Origin: Verrucomicrobiales bacterium | GTDB lineage: Bacteria; Verrucomicrobiota; Verrucomicrobiia; Verrucomicrobiales; V1-33 | Length of the DNA stretch: 9,670 nt | NCBI GenBank assembly: GCA_023253575.1 | Contig: JALRGB010000710.1 | Span: 1-9,670, forward strand | Reading direction: 5' to 3' | Shown: in pieces, positions 1 to 6,549 of the stretch | Layout: every line of letters starts with the position of its first letter | Numbering within the stretch: position 1 is the first letter of the stretch | Program-made: the position numbers and the translations under genes | Notes under the pieces: model-generated | What the model was told of the DNA's origin: nothing | Seen by the model: only the letters and a program-made list of their open reading frames with translations | Database searches by the model: none

Positions 1-204
1 GGCTGCGGCTGGGACAGACGAGCCAGAAGGAGGAGGGGTGACGACGCTCCGCGGCCGTACCACCGGCCGAGCGGGGCGAGCCCCGGGCTGGTTGGGCGTC
101 ACAGGCGCGGCCGGAGTCTCCTCCTGATTTTGAGCCTTGAGGACGACCAGGAGACCGAGAGCCAGCCCGGAAGGCAGCAGATACTTCGCAAAAGATTTGT
201 CCAT
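1..204 (-). CDS. Probable secretin GspD, N-terminal fragment (partial)
   Basis: An open frame starts with ATG at 204 and is still open at base 1, giving 68 codons. The N-terminus (MDKSFAKYLLPSGLALGLL...) has a basic n-region, a hydrophobic core at about residues 9-22 and a likely signal-peptidase site near KAQ (23-25). Residues 26-68 are a Pro/Ala/Arg-rich linker without predicted structure: four Arg and no acidic residue from residue 31 on. It starts 69 bases after the stop of the GspC-like gene, last in the visible K-L-M-C-like series. In T2SS operons the secretin commonly follows gspC, so GspD, which forms the outer-membrane channel, is the best guess. No secretin domain lies inside the window, so the name rests on context. 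No Shine-Dalgarno sequence is visible before the ATG. Another exported T2SS component is possible. Confidence 0.55.
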   Translation of the reverse strand, partial: MDKSFAKYLLPSGLALGLLVVLKAQNQEETPAAPVTPNQPGARPARPVVRPRSVVTPPPSGSSVPAAA

Positions 205-273
205 TGAGCTAGGGTGTGAAAGAGGCAGTAAGAATTGATCTGAAAATGAGCAAGAGAATCTGGCAGAATGATT

Positions 274-1236
274 TTAATTCTGCACAGCGGGCGGCAAGAT
301 GACGCGACGGCGGCCGGGGGCCTGGCCGGGACGAGCTGGTTGAGCTTGAGGCTGAGCCGCTTGAGTAGAGAGGTCACCGGCCGTGGGCGGAGCGCCGCCG
401 GCGGCCTGCGGCACAGCGCCGGGAGGCAGACCCGCAGGCTGCGGCACGGCGGCAGCCCCGGGCTGCCCTGGCACTTGGACTTGATTGTTGATTTGAGCCT
501 GCACCTGCGCAGCCCGGTTCACATTTAAATTGAGGTTCACATTACCTCCTTGCGGTGGCCGCCCCCCCGCCGCGGCCGCCCCCGGACCCGCCACTACCGC
601 ATTCACCACCGCCTTGCGCTCGATGATTTGTTTGTCGGATTTAATCTCGGCCTCCTCGGTCCCCTTGCGCGCCATGACCGCACTCTCGAGCAACGTCTGT
701 CCACGATTCAACTGCACCAGCTGAATCCCATCCGCATTCGGCTGGTCCGTGCGAATCACAAAACGCTTGTTGGTTTTTTTGTCGACGATACTCGCATAGG
801 TCACACCCTTGCCCGAGTCCACAGTGAACCCGGCCAAGGCCAAGTCAGCAGCGAAGGAAATCGGCGGTGGGCCTTCAGCGCGGACGATCTTGAAGGCAAA
901 TGGTGACTTCTCGATAATTTTTTCGTAGCGATCGAGGCTGTAGCGTTTGAGCTGATCTGGATGGACTGGATCCAGCGGGGTTCCTTCCGGCGATTCGCCG
1001 GCCGCGGCGGCGGGGACAGCGGCGGCAGCCGCCACCGCTGCTTCTCTGGGTACCGGTGGAGGCGGCGTGTTCTGAGCCGCAAGGAAAGAAACAGGCGCCA
1101 GCAGCGACCAAAACGCCGCCGCCGAAACCGCAGCCTTACGCCCGCCGAAGCCGGCCCGCAACAAGCCACAGCAGCGCGGCCGAACGAAACAGGCCGTCAG
1201 AACGCGAAAGCAGAATGGGGTTTTCATGGCAGACAT
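274..1236 (-). CDS. GspC-like HR-domain protein candidate of the T2SS operon
   Basis: This 320-residue protein lies between the GspM-like gene and the probable secretin. Residues 35-54 are hydrophobic and end at LAAQ, so they form a signal peptide or membrane anchor. The 34 residues before it are unusually long for an n-region and carry four Cys. Met4 or TTG codons at residues 25-26 are alternative starts that would shorten it. Residues 55-95 are an Ala/Pro linker. Residues about 100-205 are the only globular-looking part: RYEKIIEKSPFAFKI, then alternating strands (DLALAGFTVD, TYASIVDKKTNKRFVI, GIQLVQLNRGQTLLES). This pattern resembles the small beta HR domain of GspC and PilP, which contacts the secretin N0 domain. 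Residues 211-320 are low complexity, rich in Ala, Pro, Gln and Asn, with six Arg and one Asp. The start ATG overlaps the gspM stop as TAATG. The GspC assignment is inference from position and pattern. Confidence 0.6.
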   Translation of the reverse strand: MSAMKTPFCFRVLTACFVRPRCCGLLRAGFGGRKAAVSAAAFWSLLAPVSFLAAQNTPPPPVPREAAVAAAAAVPAAAAGESPEGTPLDPVHPDQLKRYSLDRYEKIIEKSPFAFKIVRAEGPPPISFAADLALAGFTVDSGKGVTYASIVDKKTNKRFVIRTDQPNADGIQLVQLNRGQTLLESAVMARKGTEEAEIKSDKQIIERKAVVNAVVAGPGAAAAGGRPPQGGNVNLNLNVNRAAQVQAQINNQVQVPGQPGAAAVPQPAGLPPGAVPQAAGGAPPTAGDLSTQAAQPQAQPARPGQAPGRRRVILPPAVQN

Positions 1237-2018
1237 TATAAGGTGGCTGGAGGAGTTTGCTCCGTCGCCGCAGGAGTTGTCTCCGTCGGCGCAGGAGCCG
1301 CAGGAGGCGCATCCGTGGTCGTAGATGATTGGACCTCGCTGGCGGCGGACTGTTCAACGGCCGTGGATCCCGTCCCTTCCTCGGCCGGTGTCTCCGTTTC
1401 AGTTCCTGCTTCCGTCGCGACGGCTGGCGGAGCCGCCAGAGGAACCGCGGGCAATGTCGGCACGTCAGAATCCATGGCCCCACCCACCGATTCACTGTCA
1501 GGACGCCACCATTGTTCAACCCGGGCCTGACAGCGCACTCGCTCCTCGTCCTTGGTGGGCGTCAGCTCCAAAAAACTGATAAAGCGAAAATCTTCACGAC
1601 TTTGCAGAGAATGGATGAATGTGACCAGATTTTCCATGCTGGCGGTCGTCTCGATTTCCATGATCGAGCGGTGGACCAAATCGTCTTTTTGCGTCGGCCG
1701 CGGGTCTTTTTTGTTCAGCTCCAAATTGGCGGAGACCGCTTTGTTGGTGACCACATTAAAAAGATGGGTCTCAAGCTGATCAATATCTTTGTAGGCGGGC
1801 AGGTGGGAGTCGAGCCACTGGCTGGTCACGTCGACAGCTGGCTTCGCGGCCTGCAATTCTTTAAGACGCTGGATATCAAATCGGAGCGAACGCTGTTGCG
1901 CGATCGAGGCGGCCCGCCGCTGGGCGAGCATTTGATAGCCGAGGAAATTCACGATGATGAAGCCCGCCACGAGCAACAACATCATGAGGCGGCGTTCACG
2001 GCTGGACAGAGATCGCAT
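1236..2018 (-). CDS. gspM: GspM/PilO-like inner-membrane T2SS protein
   Basis: This 260-residue protein has a short cytoplasmic end, one membrane segment at residues 11-30 (LMMLLLVAGFIIVNFLGYQM), a helical, probably coiled-coil stretch at 32-60, and a ferredoxin-like region at about 75-172. The last contains the run MEIETTASMENLVTFIHSLQ, typical of GspM and PilO. GspM pairs with GspL in the inner-membrane platform that links the cytoplasmic ATPase to the pseudopilus. Residues 173-260 are a long Ala/Pro/Thr/Glu tail with 14 acidic residues and no Lys, Arg or His, unusual for the family and predicted to be disordered in the periplasm. The start overlaps the end of gspL by 23 bases, and the stop shares one base with the next start. 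No Shine-Dalgarno is visible, so translational coupling is likely. PilO is the alternative name, but the secretion context with GspK favours GspM. Confidence 0.75.
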   Translation of the reverse strand: MRSLSSRERRLMMLLLVAGFIIVNFLGYQMLAQRRAASIAQQRSLRFDIQRLKELQAAKPAVDVTSQWLDSHLPAYKDIDQLETHLFNVVTNKAVSANLELNKKDPRPTQKDDLVHRSIMEIETTASMENLVTFIHSLQSREDFRFISFLELTPTKDEERVRCQARVEQWWRPDSESVGGAMDSDVPTLPAVPLAAPPAVATEAGTETETPAEEGTGSTAVEQSAASEVQSSTTTDAPPAAPAPTETTPAATEQTPPATL

Positions 2019-3258
2019 TTTTTAGAGTGCCAACAACTTGGAAGCTGGCGAAGCCATTTTTCTCGCCCCGAGGAGCGGTTTTATCCCACTCGTAATCCGC
2101 GAGCCCCGGGTCGCGCGAGAGGGAGTTTTGGTAATTGATGGCCCGGGGGACGTTTTCCGCCTCCCCGGCGACCACGAGCTTGTTCGGCTCAAAAGTGAAT
2201 TTGGTCAATCGGACCTGGCTTCCTTCTTCCAGCGTCTTGGCCACCTGATAGAACCGCTCTAGCGGATAGCGATCGGCATGGGTCACCTCGAGCATGGCCA
2301 GCCACCGGGCGCGTTCGCCGTCGACCCCCCCGGCAATACTTTCGAGTGCATTGCGCTGGGTTTTCAACGCCTGGGCCGCCATAATATCGCGACCGGCAAA
2401 AAATCCGTAGGCGCCCGCGACCGCCACATAAACGAGAGCCGCCACGGCCAGCAAGCGGCGCGTACGCTGGCGTTCCGCGGCCGCAATCCGAGCCTCGGCC
2501 ACCTGACGCGGGAGAAAAGCAGCTGCCACCTCCGGCAATTCCGGTGCCGGTTTTTTGCGATGAACCACCGGCACCCCGAAGGCATCACGCAGGGCCGCTT
2601 CTCCTTCAGGATCAACTGAATCAGTCCACAACACCACATTTTCCAGACCGGCGTCCATGCCCTGCATGTCCAGCTGCATCAAGACCAACTCCAACTCATG
2701 CACAGCTGCCTGCGTGACAACATGCGCACCCAGCGATTGAAAATGAACCGGGCGGTCGCGGCGGGTGACTACCGCCACCACTTTGCCCAACTCACGCCAG
2801 AGAATCAGGCTGTTTTCCGGAAGATCAAAAAGCGAGGGAGTGACCTCGAATTGATCCGGAATGCCGCCACCGGGGAAAGATTTGAGCTGCCGCTCGTTCA
2901 GCACGATCGCCAAGGCCAGCGTCTGACCGTCGGTTTGCTCGAGCGTTTGCTGCTGCACCAGCCGTCCCCCGCCCTCTTCAGTTTTGAGATTGAGCTTTTC
3001 CAGCTGAATATCGAGCGCTCCGGCGACAGCTTCCGCATCAACGGATGGCACCCAAAGCGGCACCGCGAAGGCGGCGCGCACAGGAAAAGCAAAGACGCGG
3101 GCGCCCATGACACTGGAGGGAGTGCCATCCGGCTCCATGGGGGCAGTCCCGGCGGGTTGAAAACCACCGGTCGGGCCTTGTTTCCACAATTCCCATGCCT
3201 CCTCGCCGGGGCACAGCAGGGTTATTTCCGACTTTGGGTTTTTGGTGGGGGCGGACAC
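1996..3258 (-). CDS. gspL: GspL-like (PilM/PilN-type) inner-membrane T2SS protein
   Basis: This 420-residue protein has the layout of GspL. A cytoplasmic region at 1-265 resembles a degenerate actin-like PilM domain. One membrane segment lies at about 269-289 (LLAVAALVYVAVAGAYGFFAG) after an Arg-rich stop-transfer border. A periplasmic PilN/GspL ferredoxin-like domain spans about 300-412. GspL recruits the GspE ATPase on the cytoplasmic side and GspM in the periplasm. The start is GTG at 3258. An in-frame TGA lies 27 bases upstream of it, and no other ATG, GTG or TTG occurs between them, so GTG is the only standard start. No Shine-Dalgarno is seen. Sequence similarity to proteobacterial GspL is weak, so the name comes from domain order and from neighbouring K and M genes. 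A merged PilM-PilN protein of a type IV pilus is the main alternative. Confidence 0.75.
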   Translation of the reverse strand: MSAPTKNPKSEITLLCPGEEAWELWKQGPTGGFQPAGTAPMEPDGTPSSVMGARVFAFPVRAAFAVPLWVPSVDAEAVAGALDIQLEKLNLKTEEGGGRLVQQQTLEQTDGQTLALAIVLNERQLKSFPGGGIPDQFEVTPSLFDLPENSLILWRELGKVVAVVTRRDRPVHFQSLGAHVVTQAAVHELELVLMQLDMQGMDAGLENVVLWTDSVDPEGEAALRDAFGVPVVHRKKPAPELPEVAAAFLPRQVAEARIAAAERQRTRRLLAVAALVYVAVAGAYGFFAGRDIMAAQALKTQRNALESIAGGVDGERARWLAMLEVTHADRYPLERFYQVAKTLEEGSQVRLTKFTFEPNKLVVAGEAENVPRAINYQNSLSRDPGLADYEWDKTAPRGEKNGFASFQVVGTLKNAISVQP

Positions 3259-3270
3259 TACGAAATTTCT

Positions 3271-3290
3271 GGGTTCAAGGTGGGTTCAAG
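3271..3290. repeat. 11-bp-spaced direct repeat GGGTTCAAG
   Basis: GGGTTCAAG occurs at 3271-3279 and again at 3282-3290, one DNA turn apart, 13 bases upstream of the gspL GTG start. It overlaps the end of the 23-bp repeat block. Two sites on the same helix face would suit dimer binding, but this is speculative. Confidence 0.45.
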
Positions 3291-3355
3291 CCAAAGTGGC
3301 TGAAGGAGTGCGGTCAAAATGGCTGGATGAGTGCAGGCCACGCAGCCGGATGAGT
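3287..3355 (-). repeat. Degenerate 23-bp tandem repeat, three copies
   Basis: On the minus strand three adjacent 23-base units start with ACTCATCCGGC (3355-3333), ACTCATCCAGCC (3332-3310) and ACTCCTTCAGCC (3309-3287). By hand alignment units 1 and 2 agree at 15 of 23 positions and units 2 and 3 at 16 of 23. They lie just upstream of gspL. They could be regulator-binding sites, an RNA structural element or remnants of slippage. Confidence 0.5.
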
Positions 3356-3398
3356 AAAGGCGAAAGCAACAGGGTCAATAAAGAAGGATGGATCCGGG

Positions 3399-4436
3399 TC
3401 AATCAAAGAGGGGAACTTCCTCTCTCATGAGGATTTGCGGATTTTGTGCGCGATTGCGCAGGATGAGGACAATACGTTTGCGCAGGTCTCCGACGGTGGC
3501 GGTGCTTTCAATGCGGGTGGTCTGGTCCTGGTTGGTAAGGCGGTTGTTGGCGAGGGCTTCATCGAGGCCCATCATGGTCGCGACCGTGTTCACGTCCAAC
3601 TGTTCGTCATCCGTTGTATCCTCGGCTCCGTCCTTGCCCCACCGCATGTCCACCACCTCCTGAGCGTCCTTAAAGTGTTCGCTGGGCTCCGCCTTTTCGT
3701 CGACCGTCGTCTCAAATTGTTGCAGCGCATAACGTTGGGCATCAGCGACCGATTCCAACGAGGCAATGGCAAGGCACTCCGGACTGGCTTCATTGATGTC
3801 CAGCTTGCCCGCACTATAAATCGTAAAAATATCGCGCCACTGCGGGTACACCCCAGGAAGAATATTCAATTCCTTGACCAGAAGCATCTCATCCAAACTG
3901 TAAAACGGACGGTTAAAAGGATAGTTCAAAAACCCTTCTTCTTCATAACGCTCCCTCTCATAAGTCTTACTGTCACCTTCCGCTTCGTCATCCTCGTCCA
4001 CCCAGTTGATCAAATTGTCGATCATCAAAGAACGAAGGTCCCCATCATCCACCCCCACCGCAGCCAACACAATTTCCAGTGTCTCGCGTCCTTCCACAGG
4101 ATCCGCTTTGGCTTGCTGAACCAACGTGTTGATGTTGAACTTGCCGCCCTCACCCTTGATTTTGACCGAAAATGATTCGTCCTGAAAAATCGTCTGGTTC
4201 AGGAGCAACAGGTCCGTTTTTTTGACTACCGGGTTGGCCGCAATGGCGATCCCCATCTCCGCCAACTGGGTCGCCCGAAATGCTTTTTTCTGCGACGTGG
4301 CCAGCTCCGCATCACTGCGCACAATCAAAGCCGTCGTGGCCAGCATCAACGACAACGTCCCTACCACGAAAAGGACCGCCACCAGCGCGGCCGCGCGGCG
4401 GGAAGAACATCGAGAAACTGGAATAAGTGGACCCAT
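3399..4436 (-). CDS. gspK: GspK-like minor pseudopilin
   Basis: This 345-residue protein has a short basic leader (MGPLIPVSRCSSRR) followed by a pilin-type hydrophobic helix at about residues 15-39. Then comes GGKFNINTL (98-105), matching the conserved GspK segment, the acidic loop NWVDEDDEAEGD (144-155), the segment FNRPFYSLDEMLLVKEL (174-190) and the helix-hairpin-like KLDINEASPECLAIA (211-225). GspK is the large minor pseudopilin that caps the pseudopilus with I and J. The leader lacks the Gly normally found just before the prepilin peptidase cut; the likely site has Ala or Arg instead. This is the first gene of the minus-strand operon, and G, H, I and J are not beside it. No Shine-Dalgarno is visible before the ATG. 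The family call is firm. Confidence 0.88.
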   Translation of the reverse strand: MGPLIPVSRCSSRRAAALVAVLFVVGTLSLMLATTALIVRSDAELATSQKKAFRATQLAEMGIAIAANPVVKKTDLLLLNQTIFQDESFSVKIKGEGGKFNINTLVQQAKADPVEGRETLEIVLAAVGVDDGDLRSLMIDNLINWVDEDDEAEGDSKTYERERYEEEGFLNYPFNRPFYSLDEMLLVKELNILPGVYPQWRDIFTIYSAGKLDINEASPECLAIASLESVADAQRYALQQFETTVDEKAEPSEHFKDAQEVVDMRWGKDGAEDTTDDEQLDVNTVATMMGLDEALANNRLTNQDQTTRIESTATVGDLRKRIVLILRNRAQNPQILMREEVPLFD

Positions 4437-4443
4437 TCGGTCA

Positions 4444-4472
4444 AATGTAACTGTCCCGCTGACGACTGACCA
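4444..4472 (-). promoter_or_regulatory. Candidate promoter of the T2SS operon
   Basis: On the minus strand TGGTCA (4472-4467, 4 of 6 to TTGACA) is followed after 17 bases by TACATT (4449-4444, 4 of 6 to TATAAT). Transcription would begin about 7 bases further on, practically at the gspK ATG, implying a leaderless message. The match is modest. Confidence 0.3.
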
Positions 4473-4488
4473 GCAGGAACAAGGCTTT

Positions 4489-4520
4489 ACGACAGCCCCA
4501 CCCGGAAATCGTTGAATAAT
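4489..4520 (+). promoter_or_regulatory. Weak candidate promoter for the plus-strand gene run
   Basis: AATAAT at 4515-4520 matches the -10 box at 5 of 6 positions. The best upstream box is ACGACA at 4489-4494 (4 of 6), but the 20-base spacer is longer than usual. A start near 4527 would leave a leader of about 50 bases before the ATG at 4578. Confidence 0.22.
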
Positions 4521-4577
4521 CCCCGTTGGAGTCCCGCTTTCCTTTTTCAGACACTCGGCGTATGGTCGACATCTGTC

Positions 4578-5189
4578 ATGAAGCTTTTCTCACTTACTGT
4601 CATTCGGGCCGCTCTGACCCTCGCTCTCGCCACCACCCTGACCGCTCAGGATGAACCCCTCTCCCCAGAACAGGTGGAACAAGCACAAGAAGCGCGAGCC
4701 GAGGCCGAAGCCGAAAAACTCGCCACCATCAAAGAAAAGCTCAAATACTTCGCCTCCCACGTCGGCGAATGGGTCGGCACCGAAGAATACCAAATCATCC
4801 CGACCGACACCACCCTCACCACCACCGACGAATGGAAAGGCCTCTTCTCACTGGATGGCACCCACTTCGAAATGCACGGGCAAGGCGTCAGCGACGACGG
4901 CCCAACCAGCTATAAATGGATCTGCTCGTACGATCCCGAAGCGGAACTCTATCGCGCATGGTATTTCGACTCCGATGGCAATCACGAATTGTTCAAAATG
5001 GACTGGGATGAAGCCCGCAAAGTGCTGGTTTGGGTCTCGGCAGCCGATGACGATGAACGAGTCAGCACGTTTTTTATGAAGGTCGAAGGCAACGAGATCA
5101 AAGGAGAAGGCGCCACCACCATCGCCGGTAGCAATGAACCCCTGATCAAACACACCATGACCTATAAGAAAAAACGTATCCGGATCTAG
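4578..5189 (+). CDS. Secreted DUF1579-like beta-barrel protein
   Basis: The frame is open from a TTG at 4512, but I place the start at ATG 4578. That gives a standard signal peptide (MKLFSLTVIRAALTLALATTLTAQ) with cleavage after LTA and a 203-residue precursor. The mature protein begins with a Glu/Ala-rich helix, then GEWVGTEEY, WKGLFSLDGTHFEMHG, YKWICSYDPEAELYRAWYFDS and FFMKVEGNEIKGEG. This repeating strand pattern with conserved Trp and Gly resembles DUF1579, a lipocalin-like family that scores small-molecule or quality roles not well defined. I see no catalytic motif. It is exported by Sec and is read divergently from the T2SS operon, so it could be periplasmic or a T2SS substrate; the latter is guesswork. 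ribBA follows 34 bases after its stop, so co-transcription is likely. The family call is by pattern only. Confidence 0.65.
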   Translation: MKLFSLTVIRAALTLALATTLTAQDEPLSPEQVEQAQEARAEAEAEKLATIKEKLKYFASHVGEWVGTEEYQIIPTDTTLTTTDEWKGLFSLDGTHFEMHGQGVSDDGPTSYKWICSYDPEAELYRAWYFDSDGNHELFKMDWDEARKVLVWVSAADDDERVSTFFMKVEGNEIKGEGATTIAGSNEPLIKHTMTYKKKRIRI

Positions 5190-5223
5190 ACGAGAACCCG
5201 CCCCACCTCCCTGCTCATCCCAG

Positions 5224-6495
5224 TTGCCCCTGACCCCTGCTTCTCATCCGCTGAAAACGCCCGCTCCCCGCACCCGCCCCTCCCGCACGCCCGCGACCAC
5301 CTCCACCTCACCCGTGGAGGAAGTCATCGCCGAACTCCGCGCCGGGCGGCTGGTCATCGTCACCGATGACGAAAGCCGGGAGAACGAAGGTGATTTGATC
5401 GGCGTGGCCGAAACCATCACCCCAGAACAAGTCGCCTTCATGGCCCGCGAAGCCGCAGGCATGCTCTGCGTGTCCGTCTCAGCGGCCATCGCCCGACGCC
5501 TCGACCTCGAAAGTATGGTGCCGCGCAATCGCGAGGGATTCGGCACGGCCTTTACCGTCACGGTCGATGCCGCCGAAGGCATCACCACCGGCATCAGCGC
5601 CTCCGACCGAGCCCGAACCATCCGTCTGCTCGCCGCCACCACCACCACCCCGGCCGATTTTGTCAAACCAGGCCACATCAACCCCCTGATAGCCAAAGCC
5701 GGAGGAGTCCTCCGGCGCGCCGGCCACACCGAAGCCGCAGTCGATCTAGCCCGCCTCGCCGGTTTCCACGAAGCAGGCGTGCTCATCGAAATCATGAATC
5801 CCGACGGCAGCATGGCCCGCCTGCCCGATCTGAAAAAATTTGCCAAAAAACACCAGCTTAAACGCTGCAGCATTGCGGATTTGATTGCTTGGCGCCGAGA
5901 GCGCGAAAAACTAGTGGAAAGAATGGAATCAGTCGACATGCCGACTGATTATGGAACGTACAAGCTGCATTTATATCGTTCGACTCTCGAAGACATTCAT
6001 CATGTCGCTCTGGTCATGGGCGAACTAGATCCAGCGCGGCCGATTTTAGTCCGGGTGCACAGCGAGTGCCTGACCGGCGACATTTTTGCCTCAAGGCGGT
6101 GTGATTGCGGAACCCAGCTGCATACGGCCATGGAGCGGGTGGCCGCCGAAGGATCAGGCGTGATTCTGTACATGCGTGGCCACGAAGGCCGCGGCATCGG
6201 CCTGCACGGCAAAATTAAAGCGTATAAACTGCAAGAACAGGGACTGGATACCGTCGAAGCAAACTTGAAACTCGGCTACCCCATGGATCTACGCGATTAT
6301 GGATTGGGAGCGCAGATTTTAGGCGATCTTGGCGTGCGTCAGATTCGGTTGATGACCAATAATCCACGAAAGGTCGTAGCCCTAGAAGGCCACCAGCTCA
6401 CCATCGTCGAACAAGTGCCGCTGAAATCCGTGCCCATACCGGAAAATGCGCGATACCTCGAAACCAAGAAGAAGAAAATGGGGCATTCTTTATAG
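5224..6495 (+). CDS. ribBA: Bifunctional RibBA: DHBP synthase / GTP cyclohydrolase II
   Basis: The N-terminal domain (about 31-228) makes 3,4-dihydroxy-2-butanone 4-phosphate from ribulose 5-phosphate. It shows DDESRENEGD (48-57), the metal-binding His of KPGH (148-151) and RAGHTEAAVDL (165-175). KPGH replaces the usual RPGH. The C-terminal domain (about 240-423) is GTP cyclohydrolase II. Its zinc ligands are Cys282, Cys293 and Cys295 in ECLTGDIFASRRCDCG; it also has RGHEGRGIGL (318-327), Tyr334 and the D-x-R pair Asp355/Arg357. Together they feed both branches of riboflavin synthesis. Both halves look intact, and the length is near normal. The start is uncertain: TTG at 5224 is the first available start and adds a Thr/Pro/Arg-rich leader, while GTG at 5314 begins where Bacillus RibBA aligns. 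No ATG lies before the domain and no Shine-Dalgarno helps. Codon use differs between the halves. Confidence 0.95.
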   Translation: MPLTPASHPLKTPAPRTRPSRTPATTSTSPVEEVIAELRAGRLVIVTDDESRENEGDLIGVAETITPEQVAFMAREAAGMLCVSVSAAIARRLDLESMVPRNREGFGTAFTVTVDAAEGITTGISASDRARTIRLLAATTTTPADFVKPGHINPLIAKAGGVLRRAGHTEAAVDLARLAGFHEAGVLIEIMNPDGSMARLPDLKKFAKKHQLKRCSIADLIAWRREREKLVERMESVDMPTDYGTYKLHLYRSTLEDIHHVALVMGELDPARPILVRVHSECLTGDIFASRRCDCGTQLHTAMERVAAEGSGVILYMRGHEGRGIGLHGKIKAYKLQEQGLDTVEANLKLGYPMDLRDYGLGAQILGDLGVRQIRLMTNNPRKVVALEGHQLTIVEQVPLKSVPIPENARYLETKKKKMGHSL

Positions 6496-6517
6496 CGGCG
6501 GTGCGCCCGTGATCGCG

Positions 6518-6542
6518 CCCCGGCCCCGCCCCGGCCCCGCCC
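6518..6542. repeat. GC-only 11-bp tandem repeat between ribBA and manA
   Basis: CCCCGGCCCCG is present twice head to tail (6518-6528 and 6529-6539), followed by CCC. It fills much of the 54-base gap before manA. It does not form a strong hairpin by eye and has no U-tract, so it is not a terminator. Confidence 0.6.
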
Positions 6543-6549
6543 ACTTCCA

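Larger units (their letters stand above)
3259..3398. other. 140-base non-coding gap between gspK and gspL
   Basis: The other junctions in this minus-strand operon overlap or are under 70 bases, so this gap stands out. The minus strand contains no ATG here. It holds two groups of short direct repeats, listed separately. TTGACC occurs twice on the minus strand but with no matching -10 box at proper spacing, so I do not call a promoter. Confidence 0.6.

Noticed and set aside
1329..2138. Plus-strand open frame of 269 codons opposite gspM
   Set aside because: It is antisense to a well-supported T2SS gene, its translation has no recognisable domain, and GC-rich genes commonly open such shadow frames.
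2698..3303. Plus-strand open frame of 201 codons opposite gspL
   Set aside because: It has no domain or start signal, and the opposite strand encodes the GspL-like protein with its membrane helix and domain order.
3435..4175. Plus-strand open frame of 246 codons opposite gspK
   Set aside because: The minus-strand GspK protein shows conserved family motifs over the same bases, while this translation does not.
4512..4577. Upstream TTG start for the DUF1579-like protein
   Set aside because: It would bury the clear signal peptide behind 22 extra residues, and it overlaps the candidate -10 box.
5190..5223. FMN riboswitch before ribBA
   Set aside because: The gap is only 34 bases and shows none of the conserved FMN-aptamer elements. 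An element further upstream would have to lie inside the coding sequence.
5244..5939. Minus-strand open frame of 231 codons inside ribBA
   Set aside because: ribBA is certain on the plus strand. The antisense translation is Arg/Ser/Ala-rich, which is typical of a shadow frame.
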